This document shows positions 1-6,944 of a stretch of DNA of 13,225 nucleotides, one piece after another. The DNA comes from Flavobacterium psychrophilum. GTDB taxonomy: Bacteria > Bacteroidota > Bacteroidia > Flavobacteriales > Flavobacteriaceae. How positions within the stretch are numbered: position 1 is the first letter of the stretch; the number at the start of each line of letters is the position of its first letter. The DNA is taken from NCBI GenBank assembly GCA_945866505.1, contig CAMBHH010000096.1, positions 1-13,225 on the forward strand, given 5' to 3'. Under the pieces are notes generated by a model that was not told where the DNA came from, searched no databases, and saw nothing but the letters and a program-made list of their open reading frames with translations. The translations under genes and the position numbers were made by a program.

Positions 1-519
1 ATTTTCGTCAATAAGACTATAATGGCCGTTAGTAATCTTTACTTTGGTGGCGGTTAATAAAAAATGTTTTGTAGAAGGTGGCGTTTTAGAATCAAATGCC
101 GCTACGAATCGATCAAGATTGGATTCTTTTTCTTTTTTATAGGTTTTCACATTAAAATACAAACCGTCCGCAGCAATATCACCAAAAATTAAATCGCCAT
201 CTACTATTTTACTCCAGTCTAAAATATTAGTTTTTATTCGATTAGCAGAAATCAAAGCGTCTTTATGATGATCTAGAATCAAAACATTTTTCAATTTCAT
301 TCCACCGAAGACCGTCAAAGAAACTTCTTCAACATTGATGCTTATCTTGTATTTTTCATTGAGTGTATTCGTTACGTAACTCCCAATCTTTGTTTGAACA
401 AATGGCAGTGTCAAAGCAATACCAAGTATTAAAACTAGCAAAATCAGTGCAAGAATCGTACGCAATACTATTTTTATAATTTTTTTGATACCGATTTGCC
501 GTTTTAATTTATTCTGAAT
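1..519 (-). CDS. tamB: TamB-like translocation/assembly module protein, N-terminal part (runs off left edge)
   Basis: Only the first ~173 codons are inside the window, and the frame is open to base 1. The N-terminus is basic (NKLKRQIGIKK), followed by one hydrophobic segment (about residues 18-40: LRTILALILLVLILGIALTL) and PFVQTKIGSYV. It continues with beta-rich, AsmA/TamB-like sequence (NEKYKISINVEEVSL, FGGMKLKNVLI, NRIKTNILDW). This matches the start of TamB family proteins, inner-membrane-anchored proteins that span the periplasm and take part in outer-membrane protein assembly or lipid transport. The position next to and divergent from tsaD is one I recall from flavobacteria. The start is uncertain. 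There is no in-frame ATG or GTG near the N-terminus: ATG at 525-523 is followed at once by TAA. Initiation would be at ATT (519), used here, or TTG (465), which would lose the basic leader. Confidence 0.72.
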   Translation of the reverse strand, partial: MQNKLKRQIGIKKIIKIVLRTILALILLVLILGIALTLPFVQTKIGSYVTNTLNEKYKISINVEEVSLTVFGGMKLKNVLILDHHKDALISANRIKTNILDWSKIVDGDLIFGDIAADGLYFNVKTYKKEKESNLDRFVAAFDSKTPPSTKHFLLTATKVKITNGHYSLIDEN

Positions 520-565
520 TTACATTTTGCACAACGAAAGAAAGCCGATTTAGATAAAAATTCTT

Positions 566-573
566 TAATTTTG
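566..573 (+). promoter_or_regulatory. Possible -7 promoter box for the tsaD operon
   Basis: TAATTTTG matches the Bacteroidota -7 consensus TAnnTTTG and lies 60 nt before the tsaD ATG. No TTG-type -33 element sits at the expected spacing, so this is a weak call. A transcript starting here would carry the inverted repeat at 579-600 in its leader. Confidence 0.25.
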
Positions 574-578
574 GCTCG

Positions 579-600
579 TCCGTAAAGTATATTTTACGGA
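579..600. promoter_or_regulatory. Inverted repeat between divergent tamB and tsaD
   Basis: TCCGTAAA (579-586) and TTTACGGA (593-600) form perfect 8-bp arms around a 6-nt spacer. The element lies between two divergent genes and overlaps the region where both possible promoters act. It could be a regulator binding site or a leader hairpin. It is not a good terminator, because no gene ends here and no T-tract follows. Confidence 0.4.
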
Positions 601-604
601 ATGT

Positions 605-612
605 CAAATATA
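605..612 (-). promoter_or_regulatory. Possible -7 promoter box for tamB
   Basis: Read leftward this is TATATTTG, a full match to TAnnTTTG. A TTTG on the same strand (640-637) could serve as the -33 element, but the spacer is about 24 nt, slightly long, and would overlap the first codons of tsaD. It lies about 85 nt upstream of the putative tamB start. Confidence 0.3.
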
Positions 613-633
613 ATTCAAAAATAGTGCCTTTTT

Positions 634-1656
634 ATGCAAAATTCCGAGGTTTTTATTCTTGCTATCGAAAGTTCTTGCGATGACACTGCCGCAGCGGTTT
701 TACATAATGATAAAGTTTTGTCAAATATTGTCGCTAACCAATTGATACACAATCAATACGGAGGAGTTGTTCCGGAATTGGCCTCTCGGGCACACCAACA
801 AAACATTGTCCCAGTTATTGATGCAGCTTTGAGTAAAGCAAACATAAAAAAAGACCAACTTTCTGCCATTGCATTTACGCAAGGTCCAGGATTAATGGGT
901 TCATTGTTAGTAGGAAGTTCCTTTGCCAAATCATTGTCATTGGCATTAGATATTCCTTTAATCGCTGTCAATCATATGCAAGCCCATATTTTGGCACATT
1001 TCATTGACGAAGAAGGTTTTAACAAACCTACATTTCCCTTTTTGGCTTTGACCATTTCTGGTGGACATACTCAAATTGTACAAGTAACCGACTTTTTTGA
1101 TATGGAAATTATTGGTGAAACCACTGATGATGCTGTAGGAGAAGCTTTCGATAAAAGTGCTAAAATATTAGGACTTCCCTATCCTGGTGGTCCGCTAGTT
1201 GATAAATATGCCCAACTTGGAAATCCAAAATCATTTGCATTTACCAAACCAAAAGTTCCCGGATTAGACTTCAGCTTTTCAGGATTGAAAACAGCCATTT
1301 TGTATTTTATCCAAAAGAAGAAGTTAGAAAATCCAAATTTTATCGATGAAAACCTCAATGATATTTGTGCTTCGATCCAATATACGATCATCGAAATTCT
1401 GATGGAAAAATTGAAATTGGCTGTCGCAGCAACTGGAATCAAACAAATCGCCATAGGCGGAGGCGTCTCTGCTAATTCTGGTATCAGAGCCACAATAAAA
1501 GAAGCCGAAACCAAATACGGTTGGAAAACCTATATTCCAAAATTTGAATACACTACCGATAATGCTGCAATGATTGGAATCGTAGGTTATCAAAAGTTCT
1601 TGTCCCAAAATTTCGAAACTTCGTCGGTGGTTTCAAAAGCACGAATTCAATTCTAA
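634..1656 (+). CDS. tsaD: tRNA N6-adenosine threonylcarbamoyltransferase TsaD
   Basis: TsaD transfers the threonylcarbamoyl group from threonylcarbamoyl-AMP to A37 of tRNAs that read ANN codons, making t6A; it works in the cytoplasm with TsaB and TsaE. The 340-aa length is normal for the family. Visible motifs are ESSCDDT (12-18), the metal-binding NHMQAH with H114 and H118, the phosphate loop SGGHT (142-146), GEAFDKSAKILGLPYPGG (about 169-186), SFSGLKTA (214-221), GGGVSANS (275-282) and TTDNAAM with metal ligand D309. The ATG at 634 puts FILAIESSCDDT at the expected distance from the N-terminus. It is the first gene of a rightward operon, with 3 nt to rsmE, and diverges from tamB across a short intergenic region. 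It is normally essential or important for growth. Confidence 0.97.
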   Translation: MQNSEVFILAIESSCDDTAAAVLHNDKVLSNIVANQLIHNQYGGVVPELASRAHQQNIVPVIDAALSKANIKKDQLSAIAFTQGPGLMGSLLVGSSFAKSLSLALDIPLIAVNHMQAHILAHFIDEEGFNKPTFPFLALTISGGHTQIVQVTDFFDMEIIGETTDDAVGEAFDKSAKILGLPYPGGPLVDKYAQLGNPKSFAFTKPKVPGLDFSFSGLKTAILYFIQKKKLENPNFIDENLNDICASIQYTIIEILMEKLKLAVAATGIKQIAIGGGVSANSGIRATIKEAETKYGWKTYIPKFEYTTDNAAMIGIVGYQKFLSQNFETSSVVSKARIQF

Positions 1657-1659
1657 ACT

Positions 1660-2397
1660 ATGCAATTATTTTATAATCCAACTATTGATGAAACCACTGA
1701 AAGCTTTTCTTTTGATAAGGAAGAAAGCAAACATATAATCAAGGTACTTCGCAAAAAAGACACTGATATTTTATTTGTTACCAATGGCTTAGGTTTATTA
1801 TTTGAAACCGAAATTACATTAGCTTCAGACAATAAATGTACGGTAAAAATTCTTGAGATTGAAAAGGCTGAACCTTCAAAATTTCAATTGCATTTGGCTG
1901 TTGCGCCAACTAAAATGAATGACCGTTACGAATGGTTTTTAGAAAAAGCAACCGAAATTGGCATTCACGAAATCACTCCAATCATGTGTGACCGTTCGGA
2001 ACGAAAGGCTGTAAATAAAGAACGTTTTGAAAAAATAATATTGACAGCTATGAAACAATCGAATGTTTTATTCCTTCCAAAACTGAACGAAGCCATAGCT
2101 TTTAAAGAATTTATCAAACGTAAAAACGCAGGTTTACAACTCATTGCACATTGTGAAGAAACAGATAAAAAAACACTTAAATCAGTTATAAAAACAAACG
2201 AAAATGTTACATTGCTCATCGGTCCAGAAGGCGATTTCTCAGAAAAAGAAATAGCACTCGCATTAGAAAATAATTATGTTGCAGTATCGTTAGGAAATAC
2301 CAGATTACGAACTGAAACGGCAGCTATTGTGGCTTGTCATAGTGTGGTTTTTGCGAATGAAAGCCCCCTAACCCCCGAAGGGGGAATTTCAGAATAA
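1660..2397 (+). CDS. rsmE: 16S rRNA (uracil1498-N3)-methyltransferase RsmE, C-terminus extended by a repeat
   Basis: RsmE methylates N3 of U1498 in 16S rRNA using SAM; it is a SPOUT-class enzyme and normally dimeric. The N-terminal PUA-like domain carries HIIKVLR (25-31). The SPOUT domain shows KATEIG (96-101), CDRSERK (110-116), IGPEGDFS (187-194) and LGNTRLRTETAA (211-222), the residues that form the trefoil-knot SAM site. The expected family end falls at about FANE (234). The last 11 codons (SPLTPEGGISE) are encoded by a C/G-rich element at 2363-2386 that looks like inserted repeat DNA. The catalytic core is intact, so the protein should be active. The gene begins 3 nt after tsaD and ends 11 nt before the DUF4159 gene. 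Confidence 0.95.
   Translation: MQLFYNPTIDETTESFSFDKEESKHIIKVLRKKDTDILFVTNGLGLLFETEITLASDNKCTVKILEIEKAEPSKFQLHLAVAPTKMNDRYEWFLEKATEIGIHEITPIMCDRSERKAVNKERFEKIILTAMKQSNVLFLPKLNEAIAFKEFIKRKNAGLQLIAHCEETDKKTLKSVIKTNENVTLLIGPEGDFSEKEIALALENNYVAVSLGNTRLRTETAAIVACHSVVFANESPLTPEGGISE
2363..2386. repeat. C/G-rich repeat-like element at the rsmE 3' end
   Basis: Two CCCCC runs (2364-2368 and 2372-2376) are followed by GAA and GGGGG (2380-2384). Either C-run can pair with the G-run. This composition is abrupt in an AT-rich genome. It resembles short dispersed repeats I recall from flavobacterial genomes, which read as SPLTPEGG-like peptides when they overlap genes. Only one copy is visible here, so its status as a dispersed repeat rests on memory, not on this sequence. 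Confidence 0.5.
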
Positions 2398-2408
2398 TTT
2401 ATAATTTT

Positions 2409-3047
2409 ATGAAAAAAATATTATTTCTATTACTGTTAATTTCTTTCGCTTCTTTTTCCCAAGAAATTGCCTTGGTAAAATACAGTGGTGGAGGGGATTG
2501 GTATGCCAATCCTACTTCATTACCGAATTTGATAAAATATTGCAACACTAATATTAACACTAAGATAAAACTCAAACCTGCAACTGTAGAGCCCAGCAGT
2601 CCCGATTTGTTTTCCTATCCTTTTGTGCATATGACAGGTCACGGAAATGTGGTTTTTAGCGAAGCCGATCTCAGTAATCTGAGAAATTATCTGACTTCAG
2701 GAGGTTTTATACATATTGATGATAATTACGGAATGAATGAATACGTCGGGAAAGAAATAAAGAAAATTTTTCCAAATACTGAATTAGTGGAAATTCCAGC
2801 GAATCATCTCATTTTTCAAAAACCCAATTTATTTGCCAGTGGTTTACCAAAAATTCACGAACACGACAGAAAACGTCCACAAGCATTTGGCATTTTTTTC
2901 GAAAACAGATTAGTGTTGCTTTATACTTATGAATGTGATTTAGGAGACGGATGGGAAGATGCCGAAGTTAACAATGATCCTTTAGAAGTTCGCGAAAAAG
3001 CTTTAAAAATGGGAGCCAATATTCTGCATTACATTTTTAATAATTGA
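2409..3047 (+). CDS. Secreted DUF4159 domain protein
   Basis: This 212-aa protein begins with a clear Sec signal peptide (KK followed by a hydrophobic stretch to about residue 16, probable cut near SFS-Q at 17-18). The mature protein is one DUF4159 domain: ALVKYSGGGDWYANP (21-35), a central FVHMTGHGNVVFS (72-84), and LTSGGFIHIDDNYG (95-108), then a C-terminal LLYTYECDLGDGWED (170-184). The fold is thought to be class I glutamine-amidotransferase-like, but no catalytic Cys-His-Glu triad can be assigned. No biochemical function is known to me. It lies 11 nt after rsmE and 48 nt before the AI-2E family gene and is probably cotranscribed with both. The signal sequence suggests periplasmic localisation, unlike its RNA-modifying neighbours. 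Confidence 0.85.
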   Translation: MKKILFLLLLISFASFSQEIALVKYSGGGDWYANPTSLPNLIKYCNTNINTKIKLKPATVEPSSPDLFSYPFVHMTGHGNVVFSEADLSNLRNYLTSGGFIHIDDNYGMNEYVGKEIKKIFPNTELVEIPANHLIFQKPNLFASGLPKIHEHDRKRPQAFGIFFENRLVLLYTYECDLGDGWEDAEVNNDPLEVREKALKMGANILHYIFNN

Positions 3048-3095
3048 TCGCAATTAGTTGATTAAATTTTATCTTAATCCTTAACATAAACAAAA

Positions 3096-4187
3096 ATGAT
3101 TACATCAAAAATTATTGCACACGGAATTTTAAGAGCACTTGGCTTTATCGTTTTAACACTAGTATCGCTTTATTTTTTATACCTTATCCAATCGGTCTTA
3201 ATCTATCTTGTAGTGGCTTTAATACTAACTTTAATAGGAAATCCTATTCTTGATTTCTTGAACAAAAGATTGAAATTCAAGCATACTTTAGCAACAATTG
3301 TAACTTTAGCTATTTTTGTACTATTTATTGCTGGTTTTGTATTAATGTTTATTCCTTTGATTTCTTCGCAAGGAGAGAATTTATCACTATTAAAAACCAC
3401 CGAAATTGAAAAAAATGTAACACGGCTATCCGACCAAGCCGTTGCATTTTTAGAGAGTCATAACGTCGATTCAGATCAAATGTTCAAAGAAGCCAATATC
3501 ACTTCTAAACTAAATTTCAATTTTATTCCTAATTTTTTAAATAGCGTATTAGGTACCATCGGAAGTTTTGGAATGGGATTAGCATCCGTTTTATTTATAA
3601 CTTTTTTCTTTCTCAAAGACCGATTGCTTTTCATTAATGGAGCTAAAAAATTGATTCCAGACACACACGAAGAACAAATTTTGAATTCAGTACATAAAAT
3701 AAATCATTTACTTTCTCGCTATTTTATTGGTTTATTACTCCAATTATTTATTGTTTTCATTTTATATGTAATTGTGCTATTGATCTTTGGCATTCCCAAT
3801 TTTTTAATCATTGCTTTTTTATGTGCAGTTTTGAATATTGTACCTTACATTGGCCCGCTAATCGCATCCATTTTGGCTGCCGTTTTAACAATGTTAAGCA
3901 ATTTAGGTTCTGATTTTCAAACCGTAATTTTACCTACTACAATCTATGTTTTAATTGGTTTTTGGATTGTACAAGTAATCGACAATAACTTGTCACAACC
4001 CATCATTTTTTCCAAAAGCGTGAGTTCGCATCCTCTAGAAATCTTCCTCGTTATCCTGATTGCAGGATTTCTATCTGGTATTTTAGGAATGATTGTCGCT
4101 GTTCCGTTATACACTATTTTGAAAGTAATTGGGAAAGAATTTTTTCCAGAAAACAAAGTAATTAAGCTATTTACTAAAGACATTTAA
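3096..4187 (+). CDS. AI-2E/PerM family membrane transporter
   Basis: This 363-aa integral membrane protein belongs to the AI-2E transporter family (PerM/UPF0118, PF01594). Hydrophobic segments lie at about residues 11-47, 65-90, 153-174, 208-232, 235-265, 278-296 and 312-343. A long soluble stretch (about 91-150) separates the N-terminal helices from the rest, as is usual. Family signatures are LNIVPYIGPLIAS (246-258) and VIDNNLSQPIIFSKSVSSHP (295-313). Members have been linked to AI-2 export, Na+/H+ antiport or general efflux. The substrate cannot be deduced here, so no gene symbol is given. It follows the DUF4159 gene by 48 nt with no visible terminator, and precedes the methyltransferase by 2 nt. 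Confidence 0.92.
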   Translation: MITSKIIAHGILRALGFIVLTLVSLYFLYLIQSVLIYLVVALILTLIGNPILDFLNKRLKFKHTLATIVTLAIFVLFIAGFVLMFIPLISSQGENLSLLKTTEIEKNVTRLSDQAVAFLESHNVDSDQMFKEANITSKLNFNFIPNFLNSVLGTIGSFGMGLASVLFITFFFLKDRLLFINGAKKLIPDTHEEQILNSVHKINHLLSRYFIGLLLQLFIVFILYVIVLLIFGIPNFLIIAFLCAVLNIVPYIGPLIASILAAVLTMLSNLGSDFQTVILPTTIYVLIGFWIVQVIDNNLSQPIIFSKSVSSHPLEIFLVILIAGFLSGILGMIVAVPLYTILKVIGKEFFPENKVIKLFTKDI

Positions 4188-4189
4188 TT

Positions 4190-5368
4190 TTGGATTTAAA
4201 ACTATTAGATCCTACAATTCAAGCATTTATTAATTCTAAAATTGATGCCAATATCGCAAAATTAGCTTTGCAAAAAAATCCATTTCCGGAAGTTGATTGG
4301 ATTTCTATAATAAATCAAATTGAAGCTAAAACCAAATCTAAAGACAAATTACCCCAATGGTTTGCTTCAAAAAATATCCTTTTTCCAAGCAAAATTTCAG
4401 TTGAACAATCCTCTTCTGAAAAAACAGCTTCCTATAAATCTGAAATTGTTTCTGGTGACAATCTTATCGATTTGACAGGAGGTTTTGGCGTCGACGATTT
4501 TTATTTTGCAAAAAAGATAAAAAATATCACCCACTGCGAAATAAACGCTGAACTTTCTCAAATCGTAAAACACAATTTTGAGCAACTCAATGTAAAAAAT
4601 ATAAGTTGTTATTCGGGAAATAGTTTAGATATTTTAACTCAATTAAACGCCACGTGCGATTGGATTTACATCGATCCTTCTAGAAGAAATAATGCCAAAG
4701 GCAAAGTTTTTATGCTCAAAGATTGTTTGCCTAATGTTCCTGAAAATCTGAATTTTCTATTCAATTATTCAGCTAAAATTCTAATAAAAACAGCGCCACT
4801 ACTTGATATTTCAGCTGGATTGTCAGAACTTACAAATGTAAAATCAATACATATCGTGGCTTTAGAAAATGAGGTCAAGGAATTATTATGGGAATTACAT
4901 AAAGATTATTTGGGAAAAACAAGCCTTAAAACCATCAATATTATCAAAGAAAATCGAGATGTTTTCGATTTTGTTTTGGACGAAAATGCAGAAATTCCTG
5001 AATATGGTTTGCCAGAAAAATATATATACGAACCTAACAGTGCCATAATGAAATCTGGTGCTTTTGATGAAGTAGGTACTTTTTTTAAACTCAAAAAACT
5101 GCACAAACATTCACATTTATATACCAATTCTGAAATTATTGCCTTTCCAGGAAGAATTTTTGAAATCGAAAATACTATTGCATATCACAAAACAGAAATG
5201 AAGAATTTACTTGAAGGAAAACAATGCAACATCACCACCCGAAATTTTCCTGAAACGGTTGAAAACATCCGCAAAAAATGGAAATTAAAAGAAGGTGGAA
5301 ATCGATATTGTTTTTTTACAACTGATGAAAATTACAATAAAATAGTTTTAATTTGCAAAAAAATATAA
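4190..5368 (+). CDS. Class I SAM-dependent methyltransferase with THUMP-like C-terminus
   Basis: This 392-aa protein has a Rossmann methyltransferase core: motif I NLIDLTGGFGVD (91-102), the acidic HCEINAEL (115-122) and motif IV DWIYIDPSRR (157-166). The DPSRR form is typical of a Bacteroidota family annotated as RsmD-like or THUMP-like. The C-terminal ~45 residues (TTRNFPETVENIRKKWKLKEGGNRYCFF) fit the THUMP_like domain, which suggests an RNA substrate; the base modified is unknown. The start is TTG at 4190, 2 nt after the previous stop. The next in-frame ATG is at about codon 175, inside the catalytic core, so TTG initiation and translational coupling are well supported. It is the last gene of the operon. 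Confidence 0.88.
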   Translation: MDLKLLDPTIQAFINSKIDANIAKLALQKNPFPEVDWISIINQIEAKTKSKDKLPQWFASKNILFPSKISVEQSSSEKTASYKSEIVSGDNLIDLTGGFGVDDFYFAKKIKNITHCEINAELSQIVKHNFEQLNVKNISCYSGNSLDILTQLNATCDWIYIDPSRRNNAKGKVFMLKDCLPNVPENLNFLFNYSAKILIKTAPLLDISAGLSELTNVKSIHIVALENEVKELLWELHKDYLGKTSLKTINIIKENRDVFDFVLDENAEIPEYGLPEKYIYEPNSAIMKSGAFDEVGTFFKLKKLHKHSHLYTNSEIIAFPGRIFEIENTIAYHKTEMKNLLEGKQCNITTRNFPETVENIRKKWKLKEGGNRYCFFTTDENYNKIVLICKKI

Positions 5369-5462
5369 TTTACGATGAAACGCCAACTACAATGTTCATT
5401 ACTTCTCAGGAATAGGATTGCAGGCGTTCCATCTTCCATTAAAAAACAAACAATATAACCAG

Positions 5463-6029
5463 ATGAAACATTTAGTTCCAGCCTTTTTCCTGTTGATTAG
5501 CATCCAGATATTTGCCCAAAAAACCTGTGAATATAGCGCGAATGTAAAAGACTCGATTGGAACGTACAAATCGACCAAAGGATACATGATTTACGAGAAA
5601 AATTTCGCTGGAAACAAAAATTATATCTTTTTTTCTCTTGTTTTGACCGACGGAACTCCAACCTTAAATGTACAGTTCATTCAAAAAAGTAAGGACTTTA
5701 TGAAAGCGAATTGTTTTGACAAAAATTCAAAACTATTTTTTCAGCTAAATAATGGTAAGATAGTAACTTTACTTCACATTGACAATGAAAATTGTGGTAC
5801 AATGGTTAGAGATAATGAAGGATTTGACAACAGACTTCTTGTTGGAAATTTTATGTTCATAAAAGGTTCTTTTGAAGATTTAAAAAGCTCTCCGGCCAAT
5901 TTAATGCGGATTAAATATTTGACCGATTTAGAAGATTATGTTTTCCGAAAAGAATTTACAGCTGAGATGGACAATAAAATATATCAGCCTGAAAATTATT
6001 TCATCAACTATTTGCACTGCGTTGAATAA
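5463..6029 (+). CDS. Secreted protein of unknown function
   Basis: This 188-aa protein starts at ATG 5463, which places a good signal peptide at the N-terminus (MKHLVPAFFLLISIQIFAQ, cut near FAQ-K). A TTG at 5418 would add 15 residues before the signal peptide and is rejected. The mature protein is rich in aromatic and charged residues (YIFFSLVLTDGTPTLNVQF, then ANCFDKNSKLFFQLNNGKIV) and has four cysteines (C22, C84, C111, C186), which could form disulfides in the periplasm. I know similar hypothetical proteins in flavobacteria but no function. It lies 94 nt after the methyltransferase gene. No convincing promoter is visible, so readthrough from the operon is possible. It ends directly against the convergent peptidase gene. 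Confidence 0.75.
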   Translation: MKHLVPAFFLLISIQIFAQKTCEYSANVKDSIGTYKSTKGYMIYEKNFAGNKNYIFFSLVLTDGTPTLNVQFIQKSKDFMKANCFDKNSKLFFQLNNGKIVTLLHIDNENCGTMVRDNEGFDNRLLVGNFMFIKGSFEDLKSSPANLMRIKYLTDLEDYVFRKEFTAEMDNKIYQPENYFINYLHCVE

Positions 6030-6683
6030 TCAGTCGCATTTCCATTTGGCATTCGAAACTTTGTCGTTCAATGCCGATTTCAAATTGTAATGCCACCATT
6101 CTGAATCAAATGAGTTGAACCCATTTTCAAGCATTATGGTTTTCAACAATTGTCTATTGGATTTTACTTCCTGAGAGAGATTTTGATAATTATGGCTGGC
6201 TTCAATCCCAAAAAAATCGAAAGTGGTTCCCATATCGAGCTCTTTTCCATTAAAATCTACCAAAGTCATATCGACAGCACCACCTCTATTGTGAATGGAT
6301 CCTTTGGCCGGATCAGCTACATAAAAAGGATTGGGAACGATTTTCCACATTCGTTTTTGAATATCCAAAGGGCGATAGCAATCGAATATCTTGATTTTAT
6401 AGCCTTTTTTCATAAACTGAGAATTGGCTTCAATCATGGCTTTAACCGTTTTTAAACGCAAAAAGCATTCAGCACAATCATAAACTTTGGCTTTCAAAAA
6501 GTTATCAGTAGTTGCATATTTCATATCATAGACAAAATCTTTGCCGTAGTCTTTCAAGTTAACGAATACGGTGTCATTTAGGATTGGCTTAATTTTAACA
6601 TCCGTCATTAAAGTTTGTGATTTACAGGAAAACAAACTTATAATTGAACAAAAAAGAAAAAAGGATCTTACCAAGACAGTCAT
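6030..6683 (-). CDS. VanX/DdpX-like D-Ala-D-Ala dipeptidase, lipoprotein (peptidase M15D)
   Basis: This family consists of zinc dipeptidases that split D-Ala-D-Ala, used in peptidoglycan turnover or, in VanX, vancomycin resistance. Conserved residues by homology to VanX are R104 in DCYRP, zinc ligands H131 and D138 in SIHNRGGAVD, catalytic E195 and zinc ligand H198 in EWWHY. All are present, so an active enzyme is expected. The ATG at 6683 gives a lipoprotein signal with lipobox LFSC (C20); a TTG at 6728 would add 15 residues ahead of the signal and is rejected. The protein is probably anchored in a periplasm-facing membrane. No van-type genes are near, and as a Gram-negative the host would not need VanX-type resistance, so cell-wall recycling or nutrient use is more likely. 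It converges on the unknown secreted-protein gene with no intervening base. Confidence 0.9.
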   Translation of the reverse strand: MTVLVRSFFLFCSIISLFSCKSQTLMTDVKIKPILNDTVFVNLKDYGKDFVYDMKYATTDNFLKAKVYDCAECFLRLKTVKAMIEANSQFMKKGYKIKIFDCYRPLDIQKRMWKIVPNPFYVADPAKGSIHNRGGAVDMTLVDFNGKELDMGTTFDFFGIEASHNYQNLSQEVKSNRQLLKTIMLENGFNSFDSEWWHYNLKSALNDKVSNAKWKCD

Positions 6684-6759
6684 AATTTTTATTTTGGTTA
6701 AAAATAGAAAATTATTCAAGCATTTCAATTTAAAAAAGCAATCAAAAAAGCGATTAAAT

Positions 6760-6767
6760 CAAAATTA
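6760..6767 (-). promoter_or_regulatory. Possible -7 promoter box for the M15D peptidase gene
   Basis: Read leftward this is TAATTTTG, matching TAnnTTTG, and lies 76 nt upstream of the ATG at 6683. No clear -33 TTG is seen upstream, so the call is weak. Confidence 0.25.
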
Positions 6768-6892
6768 TAATGGATTATATATAATAAAAAAATAAACCAC
6801 TGATTTACAGTGAGTTATTACTTGAACCCTACAGACTTATTCTCGAATCAAGTACTAGCTTTTTTAGAAAATTTAGTTGAAAAAATACCGTG

Positions 6893-6916
6893 AAAAAGAA
6901 GGGTACCTCCCTTCCT
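6893..6916 (-). terminator. Intrinsic terminator, leftward
   Basis: Read leftward, GAAGGG (6914-6909), loop AGGTA and CCCTTC (6903-6898) form a 6-bp stem, extendable by a G.U and an A-U pair, followed by five T (6897-6893). This is a standard rho-independent shape. It points the same way as the right-hand sulfatase/GalM operon and lies about 420 nt past its last stop codon. It may also close a small or decayed gene at 6945-7127. It lies upstream of the peptidase gene, so it would insulate that gene. Confidence 0.6.
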
Positions 6917-6944
6917 CTGCATAATTAAATCCATAAAATCAATT

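Noticed and set aside
2364..2384. Hairpin at the end of rsmE as an intrinsic terminator
   Set aside because: No T-tract follows, it lies before the stop codon, and the next gene starts 11 nt after rsmE.
3048..3095. Promoter or riboswitch in the 48-nt gap before the AI-2E family gene
   Set aside because: No TAnnTTTG box or stable structure is visible; the gap is short enough for cotranscription.
5418..5462. Upstream TTG start extending the unknown secreted protein by 15 residues
   Set aside because: The ATG at 5463 puts a clean signal peptide at the N-terminus; the extension would bury it.
6150..6455. Rightward 101-codon frame inside the peptidase gene
   Set aside because: It is antisense to a gene with all catalytic motifs and shows no domain or signal of its own.
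6684..6728. Upstream TTG start for the M15D peptidase
   Set aside because: The ATG at 6683 gives a proper lipoprotein signal with the lipobox Cys at residue 20; the extension has no support.
6774..6785. 12-bp palindrome ATTATATATAAT
   Set aside because: Made only of A and T in an AT-only stretch, so expected by chance; no gene or box is placed to use it.
6571..6795. Rightward 74-codon lysine-rich frame across the peptidase start
   Set aside because: It overlaps the peptidase signal sequence antisense and reads as AT-rich noise.
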